From Chitinophagaceae bacterium (GTDB taxonomy: Bacteria > Bacteroidota > Bacteroidia > Chitinophagales > Chitinophagaceae), in assembly GCA_947381435.1 (NCBI GenBank), contig CANCVE010000045.1, positions 1 through 32,350 of the forward strand: a stretch of DNA of 32,350 nt, in the 5' to 3' direction. Both the position numbers and the translations under genes were made by a program. Of this stretch, positions 16,529 through 23,517 are shown in pieces (positions within the stretch are counted from its first letter, which is position 1; every line of letters starts with the position of its first letter). The notes beneath the pieces are model-generated. The model was not told where the DNA came from, made no database searches, and was given only the letters and a program-made list of their open reading frames with translations.

Positions 16529-17524
16529 ATGAAACAATTTATTTCGGTTAATGATTTAATAACGACTGCGCAACCAAATATTGGTGCTGCCATCAATGAT
16601 TTGGCCAAAAAGGCATTGGCATATAAGGCCAATCCGATGATAGATAAGGCATTGGGGGCTAATAAACGTATCGGGCTTTTATTTCTCAATCCGAGCTTGC
16701 GTACAAGACTAAGTACTCAGGTAGCCGCTCAGAATTTGGGGATGGAAGCCATTGTTTTTAATGTGGATAAGGAAGGGTGGGCATTGGAGTTTGAAGAAGG
16801 AGCCATCATGAGCGGAAATACGGTGGAACACATTAAAGATGCTGCCCCAATAATGGGTTTATATTTTGATATATTGGCGATTAGAACTTTCCCTGGCTTG
16901 CAAAACCGCACGGATGATTACAGCGAAATGTATGTGAATCAGTTTATCAAATATGCCGGCGTTCCTGTGGTAAGTTTGGAGAGTGCTACGTTACATCCGT
17001 TGCAATCTTTCACGGATATTATCACGATTCAGGAAGATTTATTGGCTAATCCATCAACAAAAAAGCGTCCTAAAGTGGTGCTTACATGGGCACCTCACGT
17101 AAAACCTTTGCCTCAATGTGTGGCAAATAGTTTTGCAGAATGGATTAATGCTTGGGGCGAGGCAGACTTTGTAATTACGCATCCGGAAGGTTATGCTTTG
17201 GATGAAAAGTTTACAAAAGGGGCTACAATCAATCAAAATCAGGATGAAGCTTTGGCTGATGCCGATTATATATATGTGAAGAATTGGAGCACTTACCACG
17301 ATTATGGAAAGATGCATACCAACGATCCACGCTGGATGCTGACAAAGGAAAAGTTGGCATTAACGAACAATGCAAAAGTGATGCACTGTCTTCCTGTGAG
17401 AAGAAATGTGGAATTGAGCGATGAGATATTGGATAGTCCGAATAGCATCGTTACACAAGAAGCGGGTAACAGGGTTTGGGCGGCACAAGCGGTGTTGGCG
17501 GAAATTTTGAGGACGAAGAAGTAG
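16529..17524 (+). CDS. argF': N-acyl-ornithine carbamoyltransferase (ArgF' type)
   Basis: Transfers a carbamoyl group from carbamoyl phosphate to N-acetyl- or N-succinyl-ornithine, the Bacteroidota/Xanthomonas variant of the OTC step. The protein is 331 aa from the ATG at 16529; the frame is open a further 81 codons upstream through the 21-bp array. Carbamoyl-phosphate motifs are SLRTR (56-60, in place of STRTR) and HPLQS (156-160); HCLPVRRN is at 286-293. SLRTR plus the proline-rich segment LTWAPHVKPLPQ are marks of the N-acyl-ornithine enzymes, not ordinary OTC. The specificity position (Glu in acetyl, Pro in succinyl enzymes, by my recollection) aligns with V99 in NTVEHI, so the acyl group is not decided. 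The ATG start is not proven experimentally. Confidence 0.92.
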   Translation: MKQFISVNDLITTAQPNIGAAINDLAKKALAYKANPMIDKALGANKRIGLLFLNPSLRTRLSTQVAAQNLGMEAIVFNVDKEGWALEFEEGAIMSGNTVEHIKDAAPIMGLYFDILAIRTFPGLQNRTDDYSEMYVNQFIKYAGVPVVSLESATLHPLQSFTDIITIQEDLLANPSTKKRPKVVLTWAPHVKPLPQCVANSFAEWINAWGEADFVITHPEGYALDEKFTKGATINQNQDEALADADYIYVKNWSTYHDYGKMHTNDPRWMLTKEKLALTNNAKVMHCLPVRRNVELSDEILDSPNSIVTQEAGNRVWAAQAVLAEILRTKK

Positions 17525-17580
17525 TACGTTATAAGTTTTACGTAATACGTATTAGGTTGTAGGTATTAAGTAGTAAGTAA
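17524..17580. repeat. Dispersed intergenic repeat copy after argF'
   Basis: GTACGTTATAAGTTTTACGTA here is the inverse of the 12.7-kb copy: its reverse complement contains CGTAAAACTTATAACGTA, matching CGTAAAACTTACAACGTA upstream of argG at 17 of 18 bases. Related pieces lie upstream of argD (15031-15047) and, inverted, at 30921-30937. Confidence 0.7.
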
Positions 17581-17590
17581 AAGAATAGCA

Positions 17591-18397
17591 TTGAAGAAAT
17601 TATATGTCATAAAGATTGGAGGCAACATCATAGACAACGAAGCGAAACTTTCTGCGTTTATCAAGGACTTTGCTGCTGTTGATGGGTTAAAAGTATTGGT
17701 TCATGGCGGTGGTAAATTGGCTACTAAACTGGCTGCTGATTTAGGCATCGAGCAACAAATGATTGATGGCAGACGCATTACTGATGCCGCGACGCTAAAG
17801 ATTGTTACGATGGTCTATGCTGGTGCAATCAATAAAAATGCGGTGGCGCAACTGCAAGCCAATGGTTGCAATGCAATCGGATTGACAGGTGCCGATGGAA
17901 ATGCCATTAAGGCGCATAAGCGAGTATCACCCCCAAACCTTAAAGGGGAGCCGGGAATAGATTATGGTTTTGTGGGTGATGTGGATACAGTAAATACGGG
18001 GCTATTAAAAAGTTTGTTGGAGCAGAACATTGCAGTGGTATTAGCCCCAATTACCCACGATGGAAATGGACTATTGCTAAACACAAATGCAGACACCATT
18101 GCACAGGAAACGGCTAAAGCATTGAGTAGTATCTACGATGTTGAGTTGATTTATAGCTTTGAAAAGAGTGGTGTATTGCTGAATGCAGAGGATGATGGAA
18201 GTGTGATTCCTTCTATCAATCCAACTACTTACAGCGAACTAAAAGATACGAAAGTCATTTTTGCAGGCATGATTCCTAAGCTTGATAATGCGTTTGCAGC
18301 GATAAATAGCGGCGTGAGTAAAGTGATTATAGGTAAGGCAGAACAACTACAACAATTGATTAAGGGAGAGGCTGGAACAACGATTTTAAATAATTAA
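17591..18397 (+). CDS. argB: Acetylglutamate kinase
   Basis: Phosphorylates N-acyl-glutamate on the gamma-carboxyl. The 268 aa run from a TTG at 17591, the only reasonable start because VIKIGGN must be near the N-terminus. Amino-acid-kinase motifs: KIGGN (8-12), HGGGK (38-42), MIDGRRITD (57-65) and GLTGADGN (97-104). The acyl-glutamate/ATP part contains LLNTNADTIAQETAKAL and GMIPKLDNA near the C-terminus. Odd: after KAHKRV (112) the protein carries an extra SPPNLKGEPG (113-122), encoded by a GC-rich palindromic stretch (17927-17956) that looks like an in-frame insertion between conserved segments; IDYGFVGDVD resumes at 123. Homologs read roughly KR..IDYGFVGDV. The loop is probably tolerated at the surface. 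Confidence 0.93.
   Translation: MKKLYVIKIGGNIIDNEAKLSAFIKDFAAVDGLKVLVHGGGKLATKLAADLGIEQQMIDGRRITDAATLKIVTMVYAGAINKNAVAQLQANGCNAIGLTGADGNAIKAHKRVSPPNLKGEPGIDYGFVGDVDTVNTGLLKSLLEQNIAVVLAPITHDGNGLLLNTNADTIAQETAKALSSIYDVELIYSFEKSGVLLNAEDDGSVIPSINPTTYSELKDTKVIFAGMIPKLDNAFAAINSGVSKVIIGKAEQLQQLIKGEAGTTILNN
17927..17956 (+). repeat. Palindromic element inside argB
   Basis: CACCCCCAAACCTTAAAGGGG (split here as CACCCCC plus AAACCTTAAAGGGG) has CCCC/GGGG arms flanking an A/T centre. It resembles the CCCCTTTAGGGG element at 18411-18424 in the next intergenic gap. It encodes ten residues with no stop. Confidence 0.6.
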
Positions 18398-18407
18398 GCA
18401 ATTCTCC

Positions 18408-18434
18408 ATACACCCCTTTAGGGGATGGGGGCAA
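18408..18434. repeat. CCCCTTTAGGGG intergenic palindrome
   Basis: A short GC-rich palindrome with a second GGGGG block lies between argB and argE. It resembles the argB-internal insertion and belongs to a class often seen between Bacteroidota genes. There is no T-run, so it is not a clear terminator. Confidence 0.6.
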
Positions 18435-18443
18435 ATACTTTAT

Positions 18444-19505
18444 ATGAAACAACTAACAGACGAAGCAATAAGGCTTTTGAAACTATTGATTGCAACTCCT
18501 TCATTTTCTAAGGAAGAGAATGAGACTGCCGAGATATTGGGCGCTTTCTTCGACGAACATGGTATTCCTTATTCTCGTGTAGGCAATAATATTTATGCTA
18601 AGAATAAGTCTTACGATGTAAACAAGGAAAGTATCCTATTGAATTCTCACCACGATACTGTGAAGCCCAATAAAGGCTACACAATGGATCCGTTTACACC
18701 GATAGAAAAAGATGGAAAGATATTTGGCTTGGGAAGTAATGATGCCGGAGGATGTTTGGTCTCGTTGATTGCTACTTTCTTGCATTATTATCATCAGGAT
18801 AACCTTAAGTACAATGTTGTATTTGCAGCAAGTGCTGAGGAGGAGATAAGTGGAGTGAATGGGATTGAATTAGTGTTGCCTTATTTGGGAAATATCAACT
18901 TCGGTATTGTTGGCGAACCTACCAAGCTGGAAATGGCTGTCGCGGAGCGTGGTTTGATGGTGATTGATTGCACAGCACAAGGTCGCGCAGGACATGCAGC
19001 TCGAAACGAAGGAGAAAATGCTTTGTATAAAGCATTGGATGATATTAACTGGATAAGAAACTACCATTTCGAGAAGGTAAGTGACTTGTTAGGTGAATCA
19101 AGATTAACTGTTACCGTTATTGATACAGAGAACAAACAACACAATGTAGTTCCTTCTCAATGCAAGTTTGTGATAGATGTTCGTGTAAACGAGCTTTATA
19201 CTTTTGAAGAAATACTAGAAGCTTTAAAACATAACTTAAAGAGTCAGTTTAAGCCTAGAACTACCAGGATGAAATCTACTTCCATTGCTTTAGACCACCC
19301 ATTAGTGAAAGCAGGAATTGCTTTAGGTAAAGGCTATTATGGTTCACCAACTACGAGTGACAAAGCTTTGATGCCTTTCTCCACTTTAAAAATGGGACCA
19401 GGTGATAGTGCTAGAAGCCATACTGCAGACGAATATATTTTTGTAGCGGAAATTGAGGACGGCATAAGTACTTACGTTAAGTTGTTGAATCAACTAGTTC
19501 TCTAA
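18444..19505 (+). CDS. argE: M20-family deacylase, probable N-acyl-citrulline/ornithine deacetylase
   Basis: Zinc metallopeptidase-fold deacylase of the M20/ArgE family, 353 aa. The metal site is visible: H69 and D71 in NSHHDTV, D100 in GSNDAGG, E132-E133 in SAEEEISG, E158 in GEPT; the last ligand is the His of GDSARSHTADEY near the C-terminus. In this variant pathway the acyl group is removed after carbamoylation, so the substrate is likely N-acetyl-citrulline (or succinyl-citrulline). That is inference from the adjacent argF' and the absence of argJ. DapE-like activity is the alternative, but the arg cluster position argues against it. The start at 18444 gives the usual N-terminus. Confidence 0.88.
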   Translation: MKQLTDEAIRLLKLLIATPSFSKEENETAEILGAFFDEHGIPYSRVGNNIYAKNKSYDVNKESILLNSHHDTVKPNKGYTMDPFTPIEKDGKIFGLGSNDAGGCLVSLIATFLHYYHQDNLKYNVVFAASAEEEISGVNGIELVLPYLGNINFGIVGEPTKLEMAVAERGLMVIDCTAQGRAGHAARNEGENALYKALDDINWIRNYHFEKVSDLLGESRLTVTVIDTENKQHNVVPSQCKFVIDVRVNELYTFEEILEALKHNLKSQFKPRTTRMKSTSIALDHPLVKAGIALGKGYYGSPTTSDKALMPFSTLKMGPGDSARSHTADEYIFVAEIEDGISTYVKLLNQLVL

Positions 19506-19538
19506 TCTCGTTATCATGAATAAGCGGATACAAAGTCT

Positions 19539-19546
19539 TACTTTAG
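19539..19546 (+). promoter_or_regulatory. Possible -7 box for the toxin-antitoxin pair
   Basis: TACTTTAG differs from TAnnTTTG by one base and ends 16 nt before the antitoxin ATG, the same spacing as the gldH promoter. No good -33 box is seen. Confidence 0.3.
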
Positions 19547-19562
19547 CAAAAAATATATTAGT

Positions 19563-19823
19563 ATGAAAACATTAATTACGGTAGAGGTTGAACGAAAAGA
19601 GGACTTGGCGGAATTAATGCCATTAGTAGCAAAACTAAAAGTTCCCTACTCAACCAAATATAGCACAGGGAGTGAGTTTAAAGAAGCTTCTGCTTTAGAC
19701 TATAACGAGATCAAGAAAAAGCTCAACACCTTGGCTAGCAAGGTTAATTTTTCTTCATTTGGAGATGCCGCTGCTTATCAAAGAGAATTAAGAAAAGATC
19801 GTAAAATGCCTTTTAGAGACTAA
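19563..19823 (+). CDS. Putative antitoxin of a VapBC-like pair
   Basis: An 86-aa basic/acidic, probably helical protein with no named domain recognised. It is called an antitoxin only because it directly precedes a PIN-domain toxin: its TAA overlaps the toxin ATG by one base (TAATG), the usual arrangement. The C-terminal end (RELRKDRKMPFRD) is charged and could be the toxin-binding tail. It may also bind DNA and autoregulate, which the sequence does not show. Together with the next gene it interrupts the argE-argH order, so it is an insertion in the biosynthetic cluster. Confidence 0.65.
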   Translation: MKTLITVEVERKEDLAELMPLVAKLKVPYSTKYSTGSEFKEASALDYNEIKKKLNTLASKVNFSSFGDAAAYQRELRKDRKMPFRD

Positions 19824-20200
19824 TGGATATGATTTTATTGGACTCAAACATTCTTATATATTGCTATCAAGAAAGATATGGTAGCCTTAGGGATTATATC
19901 TTTAATGCTGACAATATTCCAGGTATTTCTGCAATCACAATCTTAGAAGTACTAGGCTATTTCAACATATCAAAGGCTGAAATGCTTTATTATAATACTG
20001 CCTTAACATTATCAAATCTATTTAGTATAGATTCGAAGGTTATTGAGTTGGCTACTCAACTCAAACAGCAAAAGAAAATGAGTATCGGAGATTCTATTAT
20101 AGCGGCTACCGCACTCATAAATAATCGAACATTATTTACACGAAATACCAAGGACTTCAAGCTCATTAAAGGTCTAAAAGTGGTTAATCCTATTATATAA
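19823..20200 (+). CDS. vapC: PIN-domain toxin (VapC-like ribonuclease)
   Basis: A 125-aa protein that is almost entirely one PIN domain. The Mg2+-binding acidic residues are in the expected places: D7 (LLDSN), E42 (ILEVLG), D90 (GDSIIAATA) and D111 (NTKDF). This family cleaves RNA, typically initiator tRNA or rRNA, when freed from its antitoxin; the target is not shown here. The first ATG at 19823 overlaps the antitoxin stop; a second Met two codons later is also possible. It sits between argE and argH, and the 40-nt gap to argH suggests co-transcription with argH is possible. Confidence 0.82.
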   Translation: MDMILLDSNILIYCYQERYGSLRDYIFNADNIPGISAITILEVLGYFNISKAEMLYYNTALTLSNLFSIDSKVIELATQLKQQKKMSIGDSIIAATALINNRTLFTRNTKDFKLIKGLKVVNPII

Positions 20201-20239
20201 AATCAACTCATTATTTATAACTCATAACTAATAACTACA

Positions 20240-21574
20240 TTGAAACTCTGGCAAAAAGATATCACCTCGCTTAAAGAAGTAGAAACATTCACGGTTGGAA
20301 AAGACCGTGAAATGGATTTACTCCTTGCCCCTTTCGATGTATTGGGGTCTATTGCGCACGTTACCATGTTGGCTACCATTGGTTTATTGACCAATGAAGA
20401 AAAGGATATTATCGTTAAGGAATTACAGGCTATTTACAAAAGAACACTTGGTTCTGACTTTAAGATTGAAGAGGGTGTAGAGGATATTCATTCACAAATA
20501 GAATTTCTACTAACTGAGAAGTTGGGTGAGATGGGAAAGAAAATACATTCTGCCCGCAGCCGCAACGATCAGGTGTTGGTGGACATTAAACTATTCCTTC
20601 GTAATGAGATTGAGGAATTAGTCAATACTATCCTTCCTTTCTTTTCTTTATTACAATCTCAGAGCGAAGCGTTCAAAAATCATTTGTTCCCTGGCTATAC
20701 GCATCTGCAACTGGCCATGCCTTCCTCTTTTGGTTTATGGTTTGGAGCTTATGCAGAGAGCTTGGTGGACGATGTAATTACCCTGCAAGCTGCTTATAAA
20801 GTAGTTAACAAGAATCCACTTGGTTCTGCGGCTGGCTATGGTTCTTCGTTCCCTATCAATCGTACATTGACCACCGAGTTATTGGGTTTTGATAACCTTA
20901 ACTATAACGTTGTGTACGCCCAGATGGGAAGAGGCAAGGCTGAACGCATCACCGCATCAGCTTTGGCAAATGTGGCTGAGACATTGGCAAGGTTGAGCAT
21001 GGATATGTGTTTATACCTCAATCAAAACTTCGACTTCGTTTCCTTTCCACAAGAACTAACCACAGGCAGCAGCATCATGCCTCACAAAAAGAATCCTGAT
21101 GTCTTTGAACTGATACGTAGTCATTGTAACCGCATAAAGGCGTTGCCTAATGAGATAATGATGATGACAACTAACCTTCCAAGTGGTTATCACCGTGATT
21201 TACAACTATTGAAAGAACATCTTTTTCCAGCGTTTGCTACCCTGAAGGATTGTATCAAAATGGCAACGCTTATGTTGAGCAATGTAACGGTAAAAGAGAA
21301 TATCCTAACGGATGAGAAATACAAATACATCTTCAGTGTAGAGGAAGTAAATAAGCTTGTTTTGCAAGGAATTCCTTTCCGTGATGCCTACAAACAAGTG
21401 GGGAGAGCAATTGAGAATAATACCTTCAATTATAGTATAAACATCCACCATACACACGAAGGAACCATCGGTAATTTGTGCAATGCAGAAATAAATTCGA
21501 TGATGGAAGAAACGTTTACTATGTTTGGCTTTCAAAAGGTGCATGACGCCATCAATAAATTAGTTAATTATTAA
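20240..21574 (+). CDS. argH: Argininosuccinate lyase
   Basis: Splits argininosuccinate into arginine and fumarate, the last step of the pathway. The 444-aa protein begins at a TTG at 20240; no ATG occurs before KLWQKDITSLKEVETFTVGKD, the expected N-terminus. Family signatures: HSARSRNDQV (103-112) and the fumarase/ASL motif GSSIMPHKKNPD (276-287). PGYTHLQLAMPSSFG (151-165) is also conserved. It is a little shorter at the C-terminus than the usual 457-460 aa. It follows the toxin gene and is followed 19 nt later by the FKBP gene, suggesting co-transcription of the end of the cluster. Confidence 0.97.
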   Translation: MKLWQKDITSLKEVETFTVGKDREMDLLLAPFDVLGSIAHVTMLATIGLLTNEEKDIIVKELQAIYKRTLGSDFKIEEGVEDIHSQIEFLLTEKLGEMGKKIHSARSRNDQVLVDIKLFLRNEIEELVNTILPFFSLLQSQSEAFKNHLFPGYTHLQLAMPSSFGLWFGAYAESLVDDVITLQAAYKVVNKNPLGSAAGYGSSFPINRTLTTELLGFDNLNYNVVYAQMGRGKAERITASALANVAETLARLSMDMCLYLNQNFDFVSFPQELTTGSSIMPHKKNPDVFELIRSHCNRIKALPNEIMMMTTNLPSGYHRDLQLLKEHLFPAFATLKDCIKMATLMLSNVTVKENILTDEKYKYIFSVEEVNKLVLQGIPFRDAYKQVGRAIENNTFNYSINIHHTHEGTIGNLCNAEINSMMEETFTMFGFQKVHDAINKLVNY

Positions 21575-21592
21575 ACATTTACAAGTTAAAAA

Positions 21593-22360
21593 ATGAAAAA
21601 AACAGGTCTAGTGTTCGCAACAACTATCGTTGCAATTTCCCTAAATGCTCAAGGAGTAAAAAAAGTTCCGGCACCAAAAGTAGCTGCGAAATCAGTTGTT
21701 GCTTTAAAACCCGAAGTAAAGTCAATAGCAACCATCTCCACATTTAAAAACAATACAGATACTGCTAGTTACGGCTTAGGTGTTCGTATTGCACAAAATT
21801 TAAAGTCGCAAGGGTTTGATGGTATAAACCAGGACTTATTGAAAAGAGCCATTAGTGATGTATTACAAAACAAAACATTGGCTATCCCCGATTCATTAAT
21901 TGACGTTAACCTTGAAGCTTACCATAAGAAATGTATGGATTCAAAATCTTCTGTAGCAAAGAAAGAGGGTACAGAGTTTTTGGCTGCTAATGCAAAAAGA
22001 AAAGGTGTAACTGTATTGCCAGATGGTTTGCAATATGAAGTGATTAAAGCAAGTGCTGATACAACACATCCATTATTGACAGACAAGGTAAAATGTCATT
22101 ATCATGGAACATTGATTAACGGAAAAGTATTTGATAGTTCTGTCGACAGAGGCGAACCTATTACCTTCCCATTAAACGGTGTTATTAAAGGTTGGCAAGA
22201 AGCAGTGCAGTTAATGACTGTAGGAAGCAAATGGAAACTATTTATCCCTTCTGATTTAGCTTATGGCGATCAACAAGCAGGCCCTAGTATTGCTCCAGGT
22301 TCTACATTGATTTTCACTGTAGAATTGTTGGGAATAGAAAAAGGCGGTGATAGTAAATAA
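21593..22360 (+). CDS. Secreted FKBP-type peptidyl-prolyl isomerase
   Basis: Periplasmic chaperone with cis-trans prolyl isomerase activity. A Sec signal peptide covers about residues 1-19 (MKKTGLVFATTIVAISLNA), followed by a Lys/Ala/Pro linker. Residues about 55-145 match the FKBP N-terminal dimerisation domain (TDTASYGLGVRIAQNL). Residues 160-248 form the FKBP catalytic domain: VKCHYHGTLINGKVFDSS, GVIKGWQEAVQLM and IPSDLAYGDQQAG, with aromatic pocket residues visible. It resembles FkpA/MIP proteins. It is 19 nt after argH and ends at an intrinsic terminator, so it is probably the last gene of the arg transcript, though its function is unrelated to arginine. Confidence 0.94.
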   Translation: MKKTGLVFATTIVAISLNAQGVKKVPAPKVAAKSVVALKPEVKSIATISTFKNNTDTASYGLGVRIAQNLKSQGFDGINQDLLKRAISDVLQNKTLAIPDSLIDVNLEAYHKKCMDSKSSVAKKEGTEFLAANAKRKGVTVLPDGLQYEVIKASADTTHPLLTDKVKCHYHGTLINGKVFDSSVDRGEPITFPLNGVIKGWQEAVQLMTVGSKWKLFIPSDLAYGDQQAGPSIAPGSTLIFTVELLGIEKGGDSK

Positions 22361-22387
22361 ATCATAAGTTAAGGTATAATATTAATG

Positions 22388-22427
22388 ATAGGCTAATTGC
22401 AAAGTTGCAGTTAGCCTATTGTTTTTT
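22388..22427 (+). terminator. Intrinsic terminator after the arg/FKBP unit
   Basis: A 14-bp stem (22388-22401 with 22406-22419, one T-G wobble, core ATAGGCTAA) around a 4-nt loop is followed by TGTTTTTT. It lies 27 nt after the FKBP stop. Confidence 0.88.
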
Positions 22428-22468
22428 AAAGATGATTAAATAATTGGTAGGATATTACAGTTTGATAC

Positions 22469-23515
22469 ATGAATAGAAAGTTCTCCATTCTTCAGGTTTA
22501 TCGGGGTATTGCCGCCATTTTGGTGGTGCTGTACCACTTTACCAAACTTTTCTTCAGGAAACACAATGGACTCGTACTATTTAATAGCTTCTTCGACTTT
22601 GGTGGATACATGGGTGTGGACTTTTTCTTTGTGTTGAGTGGTTTTATCATTACTTACAACCATTACCACGATATCGGAAACCAAAATAAGCTTCTCCCCT
22701 ACTTTATTAAAAGGTTGGTGCGGGTATATCCTATTTACTGGCTATTCTTTTGTGTTTATCTTATTCTTCTGGTCTTTACCCAACGTATGTTTTTTGCAGA
22801 ACATGACCTTTCATACTTCCTTAAATCATTCTTTTTAATATACCAATCAGGCTTTCCAGTCATGATGGTTGCATGGTCATTATGCTTCGAAGTTTTCTTT
22901 TATTGCTGTTTTGGTTGCTGTATCATTTTATCCAAACGATTTGCAATTATTTTCAGTATTCTTTGGTTATCAGTCATTCTTATTTACAATATATGCTTTA
23001 AGGATTCCCTTCTAAGCTATCCCTTCTTTGTCTTTATATTAAACATTAATGTCGGCAGATTTCTTCTTGGTTGCGTAGCTGGATACCTTGTCTTGAATTA
23101 TAAAACACTCGCTTCTACTTGGTTTCTATTGGCCGGATTAATAATACTTACCCTTTATTTCAACATAAATGGTAGCAATTGGAATGTAAATGCGCTTATA
23201 GAAACCATGAGTTTTGTCTTCATCATCATTGGTTCTACTGGGCTGGAAAAGAACTTTCCCTTCAAGAATATATTCATCAAAATTGGGGATGCCTCTTACG
23301 TTCTTTACCTGTTTCACGTTCTCCCAATTTCATTATTTAGCAGGGGGCTTGGCCTTTTCAATCTTTCTGCTATCAATTCATTCTATATCAACTGCTATTG
23401 CATACTAGGCTTGGTTGTTATCGTTTGCGTATCAATACTCATACACAATTGTTTGGAAAAACCATTGACCAATCGGCTAAAAACAATGCTCTTATCTATC
23501 CCCAAAAGTAATTAA
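22469..23515 (+). CDS. Membrane acyltransferase (acyltransferase-3/OafA family)
   Basis: A 348-aa integral inner-membrane protein with about ten hydrophobic segments. The catalytic N-terminal region holds YRGIAAILVVLYHF, with the family's active-site His at 23, and GVDFFFVLSGFIIT. The following RLVRVYPIYW is also conserved. Members O-acetylate or acylate sugars of exopolysaccharides, lipopolysaccharide or glycopeptides; the acceptor here is unknown. It stands alone between the arg cluster terminator and the convergent hemN, whose stop codon is only 2 nt away. No terminator fits between them. Confidence 0.9.
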   Translation: MNRKFSILQVYRGIAAILVVLYHFTKLFFRKHNGLVLFNSFFDFGGYMGVDFFFVLSGFIITYNHYHDIGNQNKLLPYFIKRLVRVYPIYWLFFCVYLILLVFTQRMFFAEHDLSYFLKSFFLIYQSGFPVMMVAWSLCFEVFFYCCFGCCIILSKRFAIIFSILWLSVILIYNICFKDSLLSYPFFVFILNINVGRFLLGCVAGYLVLNYKTLASTWFLLAGLIILTLYFNINGSNWNVNALIETMSFVFIIIGSTGLEKNFPFKNIFIKIGDASYVLYLFHVLPISLFSRGLGLFNLSAINSFYINCYCILGLVVIVCVSILIHNCLEKPLTNRLKTMLLSIPKSN

Positions 23516-23517
23516 CC

